Origin: Spirochaeta isovalerica | GTDB lineage: Bacteria > Spirochaetota > Spirochaetia > DSM-2461 | NCBI RefSeq assembly: GCF_014207565.1 | Contig: NZ_JACHGJ010000002.1 | Span: 682,001-746,000 of the forward strand | Length of the DNA: 64,000 bases | Reading direction: 5' to 3' | Part shown: in pieces, positions 9,487 through 18,349 of the stretch | How the letters are laid out: each line of letters begins with the position of its first letter | Numbering within the stretch: position 1 is the first letter of the stretch | Notes under the pieces: model-generated | What the model saw: only the letters and a program-made list of their open reading frames with translations | Told to the model about the DNA's origin: nothing | The model's database searches: none | Made by a program: the position numbers and the translations under genes

Positions 9487-10965
9487 ATGGGAAAATTCAG
9501 AGACTTCTGGAAAATCAGTAATGATGGGATGATCAATAATCAGAGAAAGCTGCAGATCGCTCTGCCTTTTATGCCTGTCCAGCTCAGCAATGCGCTCATT
9601 CACAGTGCCTACCTGAAATACTATACGGATATTATCGGCATGGATATTAAGTATATGGGGATAATCTATATGCTTTTCGGAATCTGGAATGCCGCCAACG
9701 ACCCCCTGATGGGAGTTTTTATCGACCGCTTTAAATTCAGGAAAAGCCGGGGGAAATACACCTATCTGATGCGCGTCACCGCACCGGTTACCCTTATTTC
9801 GTCGGCTATGATGCTCTTTGCCCAGCCTGGATGGGCGGAATGGTTTATCTTTCTGTTTTTATCGGTTCTTCTATTTGTTTTCGATACGGCGCAGACCGCT
9901 TACAGCATTTCCCGGGCATCCTATATGCTTGTCGCCGCTCCATCCAGAGATGAAAGAGTCGGAGTTTCCGTTGCGGAAAACTATGTCGGTCAGGTCGGAG
10001 CATTTCTGGCATCGGTCATTCCGACATTGCTTCTAGTCGGAGAGGCGAGAAGGGGCTTGACGGTCGCTTTGTTCTCCGGAGTGCTTATTTTCAATTCCAT
10101 TCTCTATTATATCGCTCTCCGCCCTCTGAAAGAGAATGAGGCCATGTTCAGAGCCGAGATTAAAAATGAAGAAGCCAGACTTGTGGAAATATTCAGGAAA
10201 GATGCAAAATCCCTTATGAAATCCAGGGGATTTATGACATGGCTTCTCTATCAGATAATCGGAAGAGGGCCGACAGTGATTTTTTTTACCTCTTTCCTCT
10301 ATATGGCAGACCATGTTCTGAATCTCTCGGGAATCCAGGCTACAATAGCCGATATCGTTCCGGGGCTCATTATGTTTTTATTCATGCCCCTTATGGGTAA
10401 GCTCAGTAAGCAAATAGGGATGAGGAAGCTTCTGCTATGGGCTTCCATTCCTCTGGCGTTGAGTTATCTCAGTATTTTCCTTGTAAACAATATGTGGCAG
10501 GCCATGATTGTATTCACAGCGGTAATAACCTTGACAAATGTTTCCGCAATCGTCGGTCCCGTTATGATGGGCGCCATAATCGATGAGGATGAGAGACGAA
10601 CGGGCACGAGAAAAGCCGGTCTTTTCATGGGGATGAACGCACTTCTCACTATTCCCGTAGGAGGGCTTCATACCCTTGTTTTTACGACTATTTTGGGGTA
10701 TTACGGGTTTATCAGCGGAAGCGATGCCCAAAGTGCAACAGCTCAGAACGGAATCCGAATAGCTTCGGCTCTTATTCCCGGTCTCTTTATACTCCTGGGC
10801 ATGATCCCTCTGTTTCTGAACCCCTTTACAAAAGATGTGGAGAAGGATCTGTCGGAATTTTCCCAAAGGCACAGAGGCAGAAAAACACCCGATGAACCAG
10901 CCGGTATTCCCAAAGGCGGAAACGACCCGGATCATGAAGGGAGTACGTCTCTATCTCATGCCTGA
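9487..10965 (+). CDS. GPH-family sugar:cation symporter (Asn variant)
   Basis: This 492-residue membrane protein has the GPH helix pattern and the motif FGIWNAANDPLMG near residues 65-76, followed by DRFKFRKSRGKY. At the position of MelB Asp55 it has Asn68, while the equivalent of Asp59 is kept (Asp72). In MelB, loss of Asp55 abolishes Na+ binding but leaves proton coupling, so proton symport is the likelier mode; this is inference. The start is supported by an AAGGATG ribosome-binding site 6-8 bases upstream. The gene is monocistronic or ends before the separate promoter at 11014, and is predicted to respond to the palindrome at 9417. Confidence 0.85.
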   Translation: MGKFRDFWKISNDGMINNQRKLQIALPFMPVQLSNALIHSAYLKYYTDIIGMDIKYMGIIYMLFGIWNAANDPLMGVFIDRFKFRKSRGKYTYLMRVTAPVTLISSAMMLFAQPGWAEWFIFLFLSVLLFVFDTAQTAYSISRASYMLVAAPSRDERVGVSVAENYVGQVGAFLASVIPTLLLVGEARRGLTVALFSGVLIFNSILYYIALRPLKENEAMFRAEIKNEEARLVEIFRKDAKSLMKSRGFMTWLLYQIIGRGPTVIFFTSFLYMADHVLNLSGIQATIADIVPGLIMFLFMPLMGKLSKQIGMRKLLLWASIPLALSYLSIFLVNNMWQAMIVFTAVITLTNVSAIVGPVMMGAIIDEDERRTGTRKAGLFMGMNALLTIPVGGLHTLVFTTILGYYGFISGSDAQSATAQNGIRIASALIPGLFILLGMIPLFLNPFTKDVEKDLSEFSQRHRGRKTPDEPAGIPKGGNDPDHEGSTSLSHA

Positions 10966-11013
10966 GTGGAAATTACATAACTTTTTTACCGCAATATCGA
11001 GAGCCGATTTTTG

Positions 11014-11044
11014 TTGACATACCCGGTTTGCGTGCTAATATATT
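11014..11044 (+). promoter_or_regulatory. Promoter for the GPH symporter at 11171
   Basis: TTGACA at 11014-11019 is followed 16 bases later by TAATAT (11036-11041), or by the better hexamer TATATT (11039-11044) at 19 bases. Operator-like sites follow directly, as at the other two promoters. Confidence 0.6.
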
Positions 11045-11050
11045 TCAAAA

Positions 11051-11123
11051 AGATATATCAAATATGGTTGTATTTATATGACATATCAATTGGAGACTTT
11101 CTCATTTGATATTTCTGATATCA
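11051..11123. promoter_or_regulatory. Cluster of three operator-like sites
   Basis: AGATATATCA (11051-11060) and TGACATATCA (11079-11088) each match TGATATATCA at 9 of 10 positions. A third inverted pair of the half-site, TGATAT and ATATCA with a 5-base gap, lies at 11107-11123. All sit in the predicted 5' untranslated region of the symporter gene. Confidence 0.5.
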
Positions 11124-11170
11124 GAGCTTAAGACAATGCCGTCGCCTGTCATTAGAGAGGGAAAAACATT

Positions 11171-12604
11171 ATGGAATTATCCAGTTACTATACCTTTAAC
11201 AAGAAGATTCTTATCAACCTGATTACCGGCGGGATGGCGCTGGTCAATATCATTGTCACCAGCTCTCTGATGAAGTTCTACACCGATGTCGTCGGCATGT
11301 CTCCGGCCATGTTCGGCGCCGTTTTCCTCGTCTTCAGCATCTGGAACGGCCTCAATGATCCGATGGTCGGCTATTGGGCGGACAAACGCCCGTTCAAAGA
11401 GAGACAGGGCAAGTACAGGCCTCTCATCCGGTGGTCCATACCTGTCATCGCCGCCACCATCATTCCCGTTTTTTTCGCTTCTCCCGGGTGGCCCGATATC
11501 ATAGCGGTTGTCTATCTCCTCGTCCTGCTCGTCATATACGAAGGGACAAAAACCATGCTCGATGTCAGTTTCAACGCTTTCAAAATGAATACTTTTCTGG
11601 CGATGAAAGACAGAACCGAGGTCCAGGTCATCGGAGGCTATGTCACGATGATTCCCATATTTATCGGCGGCATGATTCCCGTCTGGTTCTTAACCGGCGA
11701 ATTCAGCCGCCTCTCCATTGTGCTCATTTTCTCCTCCTGCATCATCTTCGGCCTGCTGCTCACCTGGATCGGTTCCCTTTTTGTGAAGGAAGATCCGGAA
11801 TTCTATGCCCATATGGAGATGAGCCGGGGGCTAAAGGAACTGGGTAGGCTGTTTCTGGATCTGATAAAGCATAAATCCTTTTTATACTTTGTCATCGGGT
11901 TTTTCCTGATCAATTCCGCAACGGGCAATTATTTTACGGGATATCTCTATTATATGGACAATGTCCTGCTCGTTTCGGGGATGAAGGCAACCATACCCGA
12001 TGTGCTGACAGGAATTTTTCAGATGGCCATATTCCCGCTGATCGTTCTGGGTGTCAAAAAATACGGATCGAGGAATGTTCTGACAACAGGGCTTCTGATT
12101 TCTGTGGCCGGACACGCCACACTGTCCCTGCCCATAAACTACTGGGTCGCTGCAGCCACCTATATCGTTATTCTCGGAGGGTATGCTTTTTCCGGAGCTA
12201 TCAACCAGCCACTCCTGGGATTGGTTGTCGATGATGTCGAGCTGAAAACGGGGAAACGCCAGCCAGGCGTCGTGGCGGGCATCATAGCCGTTTTCCTGAC
12301 TCCCGCGGCGAGTGTTCAGCCTGTTATTCTCAGTTCCCTCATGTCGGCAGCCGGTTATGTCGGAACAACAAAAGAGCAGTCAGTCGAAGCCGTCAGGGCC
12401 ATAAGACTCGGTACGGGAATCATTCCCGCCGTCATTCTCCTGGCCGGAATACTTATTTTGTCCCGCATGCCTATCAATCACAAGCGGGAGAAAGAGATCG
12501 AACAGGCTATCGATGCCAAACATAAAGGCAAAAGAAATCCCATCATCGATTCCGATCCCGAATCGCCCGGAGGATTGGGAATGCCCCTCCCCGCGATGGA
12601 TTAA
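11171..12604 (+). CDS. GPH-family sugar:cation symporter (Asn variant)
   Basis: This 477-residue membrane protein is a paralogue of the gene at 9487, with the motif FSIWNGLNDPMVG near residues 55-67 and the loop ADKRPFKERQGKYRPL. Asn59 replaces the MelB Asp55 equivalent and Asp63 is retained. A GAGAGGG ribosome-binding site precedes the ATG. It is followed by an intrinsic terminator and then by the rhamnosidase operon, so its substrate may be a rhamnose-containing oligosaccharide. That link rests on position only. Confidence 0.85.
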   Translation: MELSSYYTFNKKILINLITGGMALVNIIVTSSLMKFYTDVVGMSPAMFGAVFLVFSIWNGLNDPMVGYWADKRPFKERQGKYRPLIRWSIPVIAATIIPVFFASPGWPDIIAVVYLLVLLVIYEGTKTMLDVSFNAFKMNTFLAMKDRTEVQVIGGYVTMIPIFIGGMIPVWFLTGEFSRLSIVLIFSSCIIFGLLLTWIGSLFVKEDPEFYAHMEMSRGLKELGRLFLDLIKHKSFLYFVIGFFLINSATGNYFTGYLYYMDNVLLVSGMKATIPDVLTGIFQMAIFPLIVLGVKKYGSRNVLTTGLLISVAGHATLSLPINYWVAAATYIVILGGYAFSGAINQPLLGLVVDDVELKTGKRQPGVVAGIIAVFLTPAASVQPVILSSLMSAAGYVGTTKEQSVEAVRAIRLGTGIIPAVILLAGILILSRMPINHKREKEIEQAIDAKHKGKRNPIIDSDPESPGGLGMPLPAMD

Positions 12605-12624
12605 ACGCTATGGATATATCAAAC

Positions 12625-12646
12625 AAAAAGCCCTCAGGGGCTTTTT
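12625..12646 (+). terminator. Intrinsic terminator after the GPH symporter
   Basis: AAAAAGCCC and GGGCTTTTT form a perfect 9-bp stem with a 4-base loop (TCAG), ending in a U run. It lies 20 bases after the stop codon and could act in both directions. A GGATATATCA sequence (12612-12621) similar to the upstream operators abuts it. Confidence 0.85.
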
Positions 12647-12691
12647 GGCTTTGGGAACTCAGAAAACAGTTAATTAATAAGGAAGAATAAC

Positions 12692-14989
12692 ATGTCCCCC
12701 GCTTATGCCGCCGATTTTTCTAGAGCTAGCTGGATCGGAAAAAAACATCATATAAAAGAGAATAAACGGCAGAGACTGGAGGGGAACATTCATTATGTCA
12801 GCTCCTCTTTGCGGAGATTTGCCGACAGGGCTTTTGAGAAACTCGGCTATGAAAACCGCAAATATCTAAAGGCCCCTTATTTCAGAAAAACTGTAGAACT
12901 AAGCGAAATAGAATCTGCAGAGGTTTGCATAACGGGACTGGGGTATTTTGAATTTTATGTAAACGGGCATAAAATAGGAGACGATGTTCTCTCTCCCCCC
13001 TACAGCCAGTATGAAAAAACGACGTATTACCTGACCTATGACATAGCGCCCTATTTGAAAGCGGGGAAAAATATCATCGGAGTCATTCTGGGCAACGGCA
13101 TGTACAACGTGCATCTGAAAAATGCCTGGAACTACGATACGGCCCACTGGCGGGGGCTGCCGCGATTCATTATGACCGGAATTATTAAAAGCGGCAGGGA
13201 TATTCTGCTGGATAGCGATGCGTCCTGGAAAACAGCCAGCGGGCCGATAATCAGCGACGATATCTTCGGCGGAGAGTGTTATGACGCCCGGTTGGAGCTG
13301 GCGGGCTGGCAGAATCCCGATTATGATGACAGTCATTGGGAAAACGCTGTTCTCTATTCCTCTCCCACGGAAGCTCTTAAGCCTCTGGACATGCCGCCCA
13401 TGAAAATTATCCGGGAGATCGAGCCGGTCGAATACTGGAAGATCGGCGAGAGGAAATGGGTCTTCGATCTGGGAGTCAATATCGCCGGTTTTGTCCGTCT
13501 GAAAGGATCGGCTCCCGCGGGGACTGAGGTCCTGTTGACCCACGGAGAAAAGCTTGAGGGGAGAGAGCTCGACATGATGCCTCTCTATGAGCATACGGCA
13601 GAACCGGATAAGCCCTATCTCCAGAGAGACCGGTATATATTCAAAGGGCGGGGATTGGAAGAATGGCATCCCCGCTTCACCTATCACGGCTTCCAGTATG
13701 TTGAAGTCGACGGTCTGGAATCTGTTGATAAATCAACCATTACGGGACTGGAAGTTCACTCGGACCTGGAGCAGATCGGAAATTTCAGCTGCTCCGATGA
13801 TCTGCTGAATAAAATCTTTCTTGCGGGCAACCAATCCAATCTGAATAATTTTCAGGGAATCCCCACCGATTGTCCGCACCGGGAGAAAAACGGCTGGACC
13901 GGTGATGTAAACCTTTCCATCGATTACAATCTTCTCTGTTATAATTCGGACAGGGTTCTGAAAAAATGGATCTACGATATTGTCGATGCCCAGAGCGAAA
14001 GCGGTCGGATTCCCGCCATAGCGCCCACGCCGGGGTGGGGGTATGAGGGGTTCTCCGGCCCCGCCTGGGACAGCTCTTTTATCATCATCCCCTGGCATAT
14101 CTACTTTTATCGCGGTGATAAGGTTTTTCTTGAGTCGGTCTACGACCCCATGAAGAAGTATATGTCGTGGCAGAGCGGTAAGGCAAAGAACCATATCATC
14201 CATTACGGTCTGGGCGACTGGTGCTCTCCGGGCCGCATCCCTCATAAACCGAAATGCCCTCCTTCTCTGACCAGTACGGCTTTTTTCTACGAATCGGCCC
14301 GGCTTATGGCAAAAATAGCCGAAGCCGTCGGCAGGAAGGGGGATGCTGATAACTTCGGAAATCAGGCAGAGAAAATCCGCAAAGCTTTTAACAGAGCCTT
14401 TGTCAATCAGGAATCGGGTTTTGTCAAAGGCGATTGCCAGACCAGTTATTCCGCTACTCTGTTTTATGGTTTGATCGATGAAAGCCTGAAATCAAAGGTA
14501 TTCGAAAGGCTGGTGGATCAGGTCGAAAAGCAGAACTTTCATCTCGATACGGGAATCCTGGGGACAAAGTATCTTCTCGAAGTTCTGAGCCGTCACGGCC
14601 GCGGCGACCTGGCTATGAAAATCGCCACTCAAAGGGATTTTCCGGGCTGGGGAATGTGGATCGAACAGGGCGCTACAACGCTCTGGGAAAACTGGAACGG
14701 GGAACAGTCGAGAAATCACAGGATGTTCGGCAGTATCAGCTCCTGGTTTCTCACCCGCCTCGCGGGTATTCAGATTGAGGATGCCGCTTTCAGGAAAGTG
14801 ATAATTCAGCCGGATTTTAATAATCATCTCACCTCGGCAGAGGGGCGGACCAGGACTCCCTTCGGAGAATTATCCGTGCGATGGGAAAGGGAAAAGGGGA
14901 AACTGAATCTATATATTGAAGCCCCCGACGAGATCGAATTATCTCTCTGTCTCGACGAAAACTTTCAATGTGAGGTTATTTATGTATAG
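12692..14989 (+). CDS. Glycoside hydrolase family 78 alpha-L-rhamnosidase
   Basis: This 765-residue protein shows the family order: beta domains with GLGYFEFYVNG and GNGMYN, then the (alpha/alpha)6 barrel. The signature GIPTDCPHREKNGWTGD is at residues 389-405, with Asp393 and the predicted general acid Glu398. WIEQGATTLWENW (about 657-669) carries the predicted base region. A small C-terminal beta domain closes the protein. No signal peptide is seen, so it acts in the cytoplasm on imported rhamnosides. AAGGAAG lies 8 bases before the ATG. Its last 8 bases overlap the lipoprotein gene, so it opens a coupled five-gene operon. Confidence 0.9.
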   Translation: MSPAYAADFSRASWIGKKHHIKENKRQRLEGNIHYVSSSLRRFADRAFEKLGYENRKYLKAPYFRKTVELSEIESAEVCITGLGYFEFYVNGHKIGDDVLSPPYSQYEKTTYYLTYDIAPYLKAGKNIIGVILGNGMYNVHLKNAWNYDTAHWRGLPRFIMTGIIKSGRDILLDSDASWKTASGPIISDDIFGGECYDARLELAGWQNPDYDDSHWENAVLYSSPTEALKPLDMPPMKIIREIEPVEYWKIGERKWVFDLGVNIAGFVRLKGSAPAGTEVLLTHGEKLEGRELDMMPLYEHTAEPDKPYLQRDRYIFKGRGLEEWHPRFTYHGFQYVEVDGLESVDKSTITGLEVHSDLEQIGNFSCSDDLLNKIFLAGNQSNLNNFQGIPTDCPHREKNGWTGDVNLSIDYNLLCYNSDRVLKKWIYDIVDAQSESGRIPAIAPTPGWGYEGFSGPAWDSSFIIIPWHIYFYRGDKVFLESVYDPMKKYMSWQSGKAKNHIIHYGLGDWCSPGRIPHKPKCPPSLTSTAFFYESARLMAKIAEAVGRKGDADNFGNQAEKIRKAFNRAFVNQESGFVKGDCQTSYSATLFYGLIDESLKSKVFERLVDQVEKQNFHLDTGILGTKYLLEVLSRHGRGDLAMKIATQRDFPGWGMWIEQGATTLWENWNGEQSRNHRMFGSISSWFLTRLAGIQIEDAAFRKVIIQPDFNNHLTSAEGRTRTPFGELSVRWEREKGKLNLYIEAPDEIELSLCLDENFQCEVIYV

Positions 14990-16565
14990 AATCTTCTGCA
15001 TTATACCTGTCCTGCTGCTCTTCGGCTGCCGTTCTCACCTCGATACAGATTCCTTTGAAGCGCCTCGTAACAGAGCGGTTGATATATCAGTTTTAACCGG
15101 CAATCTGAAAAAGGCTGAACACCTTCTGGTTCTGGATGAGCAGAATCTGTCTCCCGAAGAGAAGCTTTTTGTGAGCACGCTCCAGGGGCTGGTTTCAAAA
15201 TCCTCAAGAACTCAGATATATATCGACCCCGGTTATGGAGGATATACCGCCTGGCTGAAGGATCTTGAAATCCGGGGCGTAACGGTTGAGCCTGTCGATG
15301 ATTACCGGATTCTCATCGATCGATACAAAGACTATATAGAAGCTTATATTCTCTGTTCCATTAAAGATCAATCTGTCAATGGGGCCAACAGCCTTGTTTC
15401 CCTCTATAAGGCCCCCGCTATCGATACATCTCTTGAATCTGAAATGATCTCAAGGGGGATTTCCATGGCTCTTGATGTGCGGGGAAAAGATGAAAAATGG
15501 GTCTTTGAAAATTATAAAGACCGGTTTTCAAAAGATGTTCTCTTCGAGCAGAAGGAATCGCTCGTTCCGGCTTTGAGAGATTATGCCGTGGCACTGAATG
15601 GATTCCTCTTCTTCGACGGTAATTCCTCTTTCCGGAAAATGATAACCCGGTGGGCCGGGGAGGATGCCCCCCTATTCGGCTGGGGAGATCCCGGAAGGGG
15701 GGAAGATAAATTTGTCGCCATGAGCTCCCGAAGCGATCTTTATACGATTCCGTCGGACCACGCCCGGAATCTCTCTGTCTTCAGCGGATTTGAGACGGCG
15801 GATCTGAAACAGGTATCAGCAGAAGTTCAAACCTATGATGAAAAAGTTCACTATGTTTCGTTTCTTATGTCCGACGGCGACAATGTGCAATGGATGCTTG
15901 GTGATCTCTACACAGATTCCCGGTGGTGGGGCAACTCCGGCAGAGGGTCTTTTCCCATGGGGTGGGCGGTCTCTCCTCTGATGGCCGATATTGCGCCTTC
16001 GGTTCTTCAGCGGTACTATCGTGACGCCGCGGCAGGTGAGCAGCCAAACCATTTCGTAGCCGGTCCGTCAGGGAGCGGTTACCTCTATCCGAGTCTTTAC
16101 AGTCCTCAAGCCCTGGCTGCCCATGTGGAAACTTTGAACCGCCGGATGGGCCGTACCGATTTGGGAATTGTTGAAATCATCGATTTCAACTCCCTGTATA
16201 AAGAGAATCTTTGGGAACTCTATACCCGTCAGAACAATATCGATGCGCTTATCTATCTGGAATTCAGGAATCACAAATCCCACAAGGGGAAAATCCTCTG
16301 GTCCAAGGGCAAACCGATTATAACTCCCCGGGAGATGCTCTGGGAGGGACTCCGGGGCTGCGATGAAGCAACGGTCATCAGAAACCTGAATGGACAGAAC
16401 AGAAATCCGTCAGACAGTAGTGGTTACTCTCTTGTTCTGGTCCATGCCTGGAGCAAGGGGCTGGACAATGTTCAGCAGGTGATTGACGGCCTGGATAGCG
16501 ATGTGAAAGTGGTCGCTCCTGATGAGCTGGTGAGATTAATCACGGAAAAAGTATCGCGAGATTAA
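14982..16565 (+). CDS. GxGYxYP-family lipoprotein, putative glycoside hydrolase
   Basis: I place the start at the ATG at 14982 rather than an earlier one at 14916. A TGAGGT ribosome-binding site fits it, and the product then begins with a clean lipoprotein signal (MYRIFCIIPVLLLFGC, acylated Cys16). The 527-residue protein contains GSGYLYP, which matches the motif naming the GxGYxYP family, preceded by VHYVSFLMSDGDN, another conserved stretch. The family is a putative glycoside hydrolase of unproven activity. As an exported lipoprotein in an otherwise cytoplasmic operon, it is the best candidate for binding or first cleavage of the glycan outside the inner membrane. Confidence 0.8.
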   Translation: MYRIFCIIPVLLLFGCRSHLDTDSFEAPRNRAVDISVLTGNLKKAEHLLVLDEQNLSPEEKLFVSTLQGLVSKSSRTQIYIDPGYGGYTAWLKDLEIRGVTVEPVDDYRILIDRYKDYIEAYILCSIKDQSVNGANSLVSLYKAPAIDTSLESEMISRGISMALDVRGKDEKWVFENYKDRFSKDVLFEQKESLVPALRDYAVALNGFLFFDGNSSFRKMITRWAGEDAPLFGWGDPGRGEDKFVAMSSRSDLYTIPSDHARNLSVFSGFETADLKQVSAEVQTYDEKVHYVSFLMSDGDNVQWMLGDLYTDSRWWGNSGRGSFPMGWAVSPLMADIAPSVLQRYYRDAAAGEQPNHFVAGPSGSGYLYPSLYSPQALAAHVETLNRRMGRTDLGIVEIIDFNSLYKENLWELYTRQNNIDALIYLEFRNHKSHKGKILWSKGKPIITPREMLWEGLRGCDEATVIRNLNGQNRNPSDSSGYSLVLVHAWSKGLDNVQQVIDGLDSDVKVVAPDELVRLITEKVSRD

Positions 16566-16589
16566 ATGAGAATTGATGAAGGAGATCCT

Positions 16590-17693
16590 ATGAACAGAAA
16601 AACAGGAATCGGAATTGTCGGATGCGGCAATATAAGCGACATCTATTTCAGCAACCTGACCAATATGTTCCCCGGTGTGGAAATACGGGGCTGCAGCGAT
16701 CTCGATGCCGGAAAAGCCGCAGCAAAGAAGAAAAAGTACAATGTACCCGTCTATTCAACGGAAGAGCTTGTGAAACGCGATGACATCGACATCATCCTCA
16801 ATCTGACCACGCCTCCCTATCACGGAACTATCGATAAACTGGCTCTGGAAAATGGAAAGCATGTCTACAGCGAAAAACCTTTTGCTTCGGACCGGGAGGA
16901 AGCGGCGGAAGTTCTCGCTCTGGCGGAGAACAAAGGCCTTAGGGTCGGCTGCGCTCCCGACACTTTTCTGGGATCGGCTTTTCAGACCTGCCGCAAGCTC
17001 ATCGATGAAGGGGAAATCGGTAAGCCCCTGAGCGTTTTTGCCTCCATGAACTGTCATGGACATGAGAGCTGGCACCCGGCTCCCGATTTTTACTACAAAA
17101 AAGGCGGCGGTCCCATGCTCGATATGGGGCCCTACTACCTGACAGCTCTCGTCAGTCTTCTGGGACCGGTAAAATCGGTTCAGGCCGTCACTTCCTGCGG
17201 ATTTGAGCAGCGCGTCTGTTCCGCCGCAAATACAAAGGGAAAGAAGATCGACGTGGAAGTTCCCACTCATTATCAGGGACTGATGACATTTGAAAACGGT
17301 GCTGCCGGATCGGTTATTATGAGCTTCGATACGTGGAAATCCGAACTTCCGCGTATTGAGATCCACGGAACCGAGGGCAGTCTGCTCATTCCCGATCCCA
17401 ATGGTTTCGACGGTCCTGTGAAGCTTTTCCGAAAGGACAGTCTCAAGACAGCAAAGGTCTCCACGAGAAATTTTCCTTACAAAATGAATTCCCGGGGAGT
17501 CGGTTTGGCCGATATGGCTGATGCCATTGCTGCAGACAGGCCTCATCGGGCCAGCGGAGACATGGCTTTCCATGTCCTTGATGTCATGCTCGCCTTTGAG
17601 GAGGCCGGTGAGACTGGAACATCTGTTCAAATCAAATCGTCCATGAAACAACCCGAGCCCTTTCAGGCCGGACTGAAAAAAGGAGAACTATGA
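16590..17693 (+). CDS. Gfo/Idh/MocA-family NAD(P)-dependent oxidoreductase
   Basis: The start at 16590 is chosen because GAAGGAGATCCT directly precedes that ATG; an in-frame ATG at 16566 lacks a ribosome-binding site. The product (367 residues) starts with a Rossmann motif (GIVGCGNIS) and has the family EKP motif (HVYSEKPFA), in which Lys is catalytic. A C-terminal alpha/beta substrate domain follows. Such enzymes oxidise or epimerise sugars and, in several glycosidase systems, take part in redox-assisted glycoside cleavage. It lies between the lipoprotein and the ThuA gene and overlaps the latter by 4 bases. Confidence 0.85.
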   Translation: MNRKTGIGIVGCGNISDIYFSNLTNMFPGVEIRGCSDLDAGKAAAKKKKYNVPVYSTEELVKRDDIDIILNLTTPPYHGTIDKLALENGKHVYSEKPFASDREEAAEVLALAENKGLRVGCAPDTFLGSAFQTCRKLIDEGEIGKPLSVFASMNCHGHESWHPAPDFYYKKGGGPMLDMGPYYLTALVSLLGPVKSVQAVTSCGFEQRVCSAANTKGKKIDVEVPTHYQGLMTFENGAAGSVIMSFDTWKSELPRIEIHGTEGSLLIPDPNGFDGPVKLFRKDSLKTAKVSTRNFPYKMNSRGVGLADMADAIAADRPHRASGDMAFHVLDVMLAFEEAGETGTSVQIKSSMKQPEPFQAGLKKGEL

Positions 17694-18349
17694 TGAGTAC
17701 AAGGAAAAAAGCTCTTATAACCTGGGGAGGCTGGTCCGGCCATGAACCTGAGCAGACGGGACTGATTTTCAAAAAGATCCTCGAAGAGAAGGGATATGAA
17801 GTCGTTTTTACCCATAATCTCAAATGTTACACCGATAAAAAACTGATGGATTCCCTGGATCTCATTGTGCCGATCTGGACCATGTCCAAAATCAAGCCGA
17901 AACAGTGGAAAGGATTAAAAGAAGCTGTTGCCAACGGCTGCGGGCTGGCGGGCTGGCACGGCGGTATGTGCGACAGCTTCCGGGATAATACGGAGTATCA
18001 GTTTATGACCGGAGGCCAGTGGGTGGTTCATCCCGGCGGCGTCATCGATTATACAATCAATATCACCTCCGACGATCCCATCGTTAAAGGCATTAAAGAT
18101 TTCCCCATTCATTCGGAACAGTACTACATGCACACAGATCCGGGTAATGAGGTTCTGGCCACGACAACCTTTGCCGGTGATCAGGAGGGTATCGACTGGA
18201 TCAAAGGAACGGTTATGCCTGTGATCTGGAAGAGGACCTATGGGAAAGCCAGAGTTTTCTTTGCTTCCTTTGGTCATACGGCGGAGGATTTTAAACTGCC
18301 GGAAACAAGGGAGATTGTCACCAGGGGTATGCTCTGGGCCAGCAGATAA
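17690..18349 (+). CDS. ThuA-like domain protein
   Basis: This 219-residue protein belongs to the ThuA family (trehalose utilisation, glutamine-amidotransferase-like fold). Visible marks are LITWGGWSGHEP at the N terminus, GLAGWHGGMCDSF near residue 85, HPGG and HTDPGNEVLATT. ThuA proteins often stand beside Gfo/Idh/MocA oxidoreductases, and in Sinorhizobium ThuA/ThuB take part in oxidised disaccharide metabolism. Here the gene overlaps the oxidoreductase by 4 bases and ends where the GH2 gene begins. No signal peptide is visible. The exact reaction is unknown. Confidence 0.8.
   Translation: MMSTRKKALITWGGWSGHEPEQTGLIFKKILEEKGYEVVFTHNLKCYTDKKLMDSLDLIVPIWTMSKIKPKQWKGLKEAVANGCGLAGWHGGMCDSFRDNTEYQFMTGGQWVVHPGGVIDYTINITSDDPIVKGIKDFPIHSEQYYMHTDPGNEVLATTTFAGDQEGIDWIKGTVMPVIWKRTYGKARVFFASFGHTAEDFKLPETREIVTRGMLWASR

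Noticed and set aside
12899-13687. 262-codon minus-strand frame inside the GH78 gene
   Set aside because: Antisense to conserved GH78 domains, with no domain of its own and no ribosome-binding site of note.
15080-15089. Exact TGATATATCA inside the GxGYxYP gene
   Set aside because: It lies within coding sequence with no promoter nearby. Although it equals the operator core, a chance match of this palindrome in AT-leaning codons is plausible.
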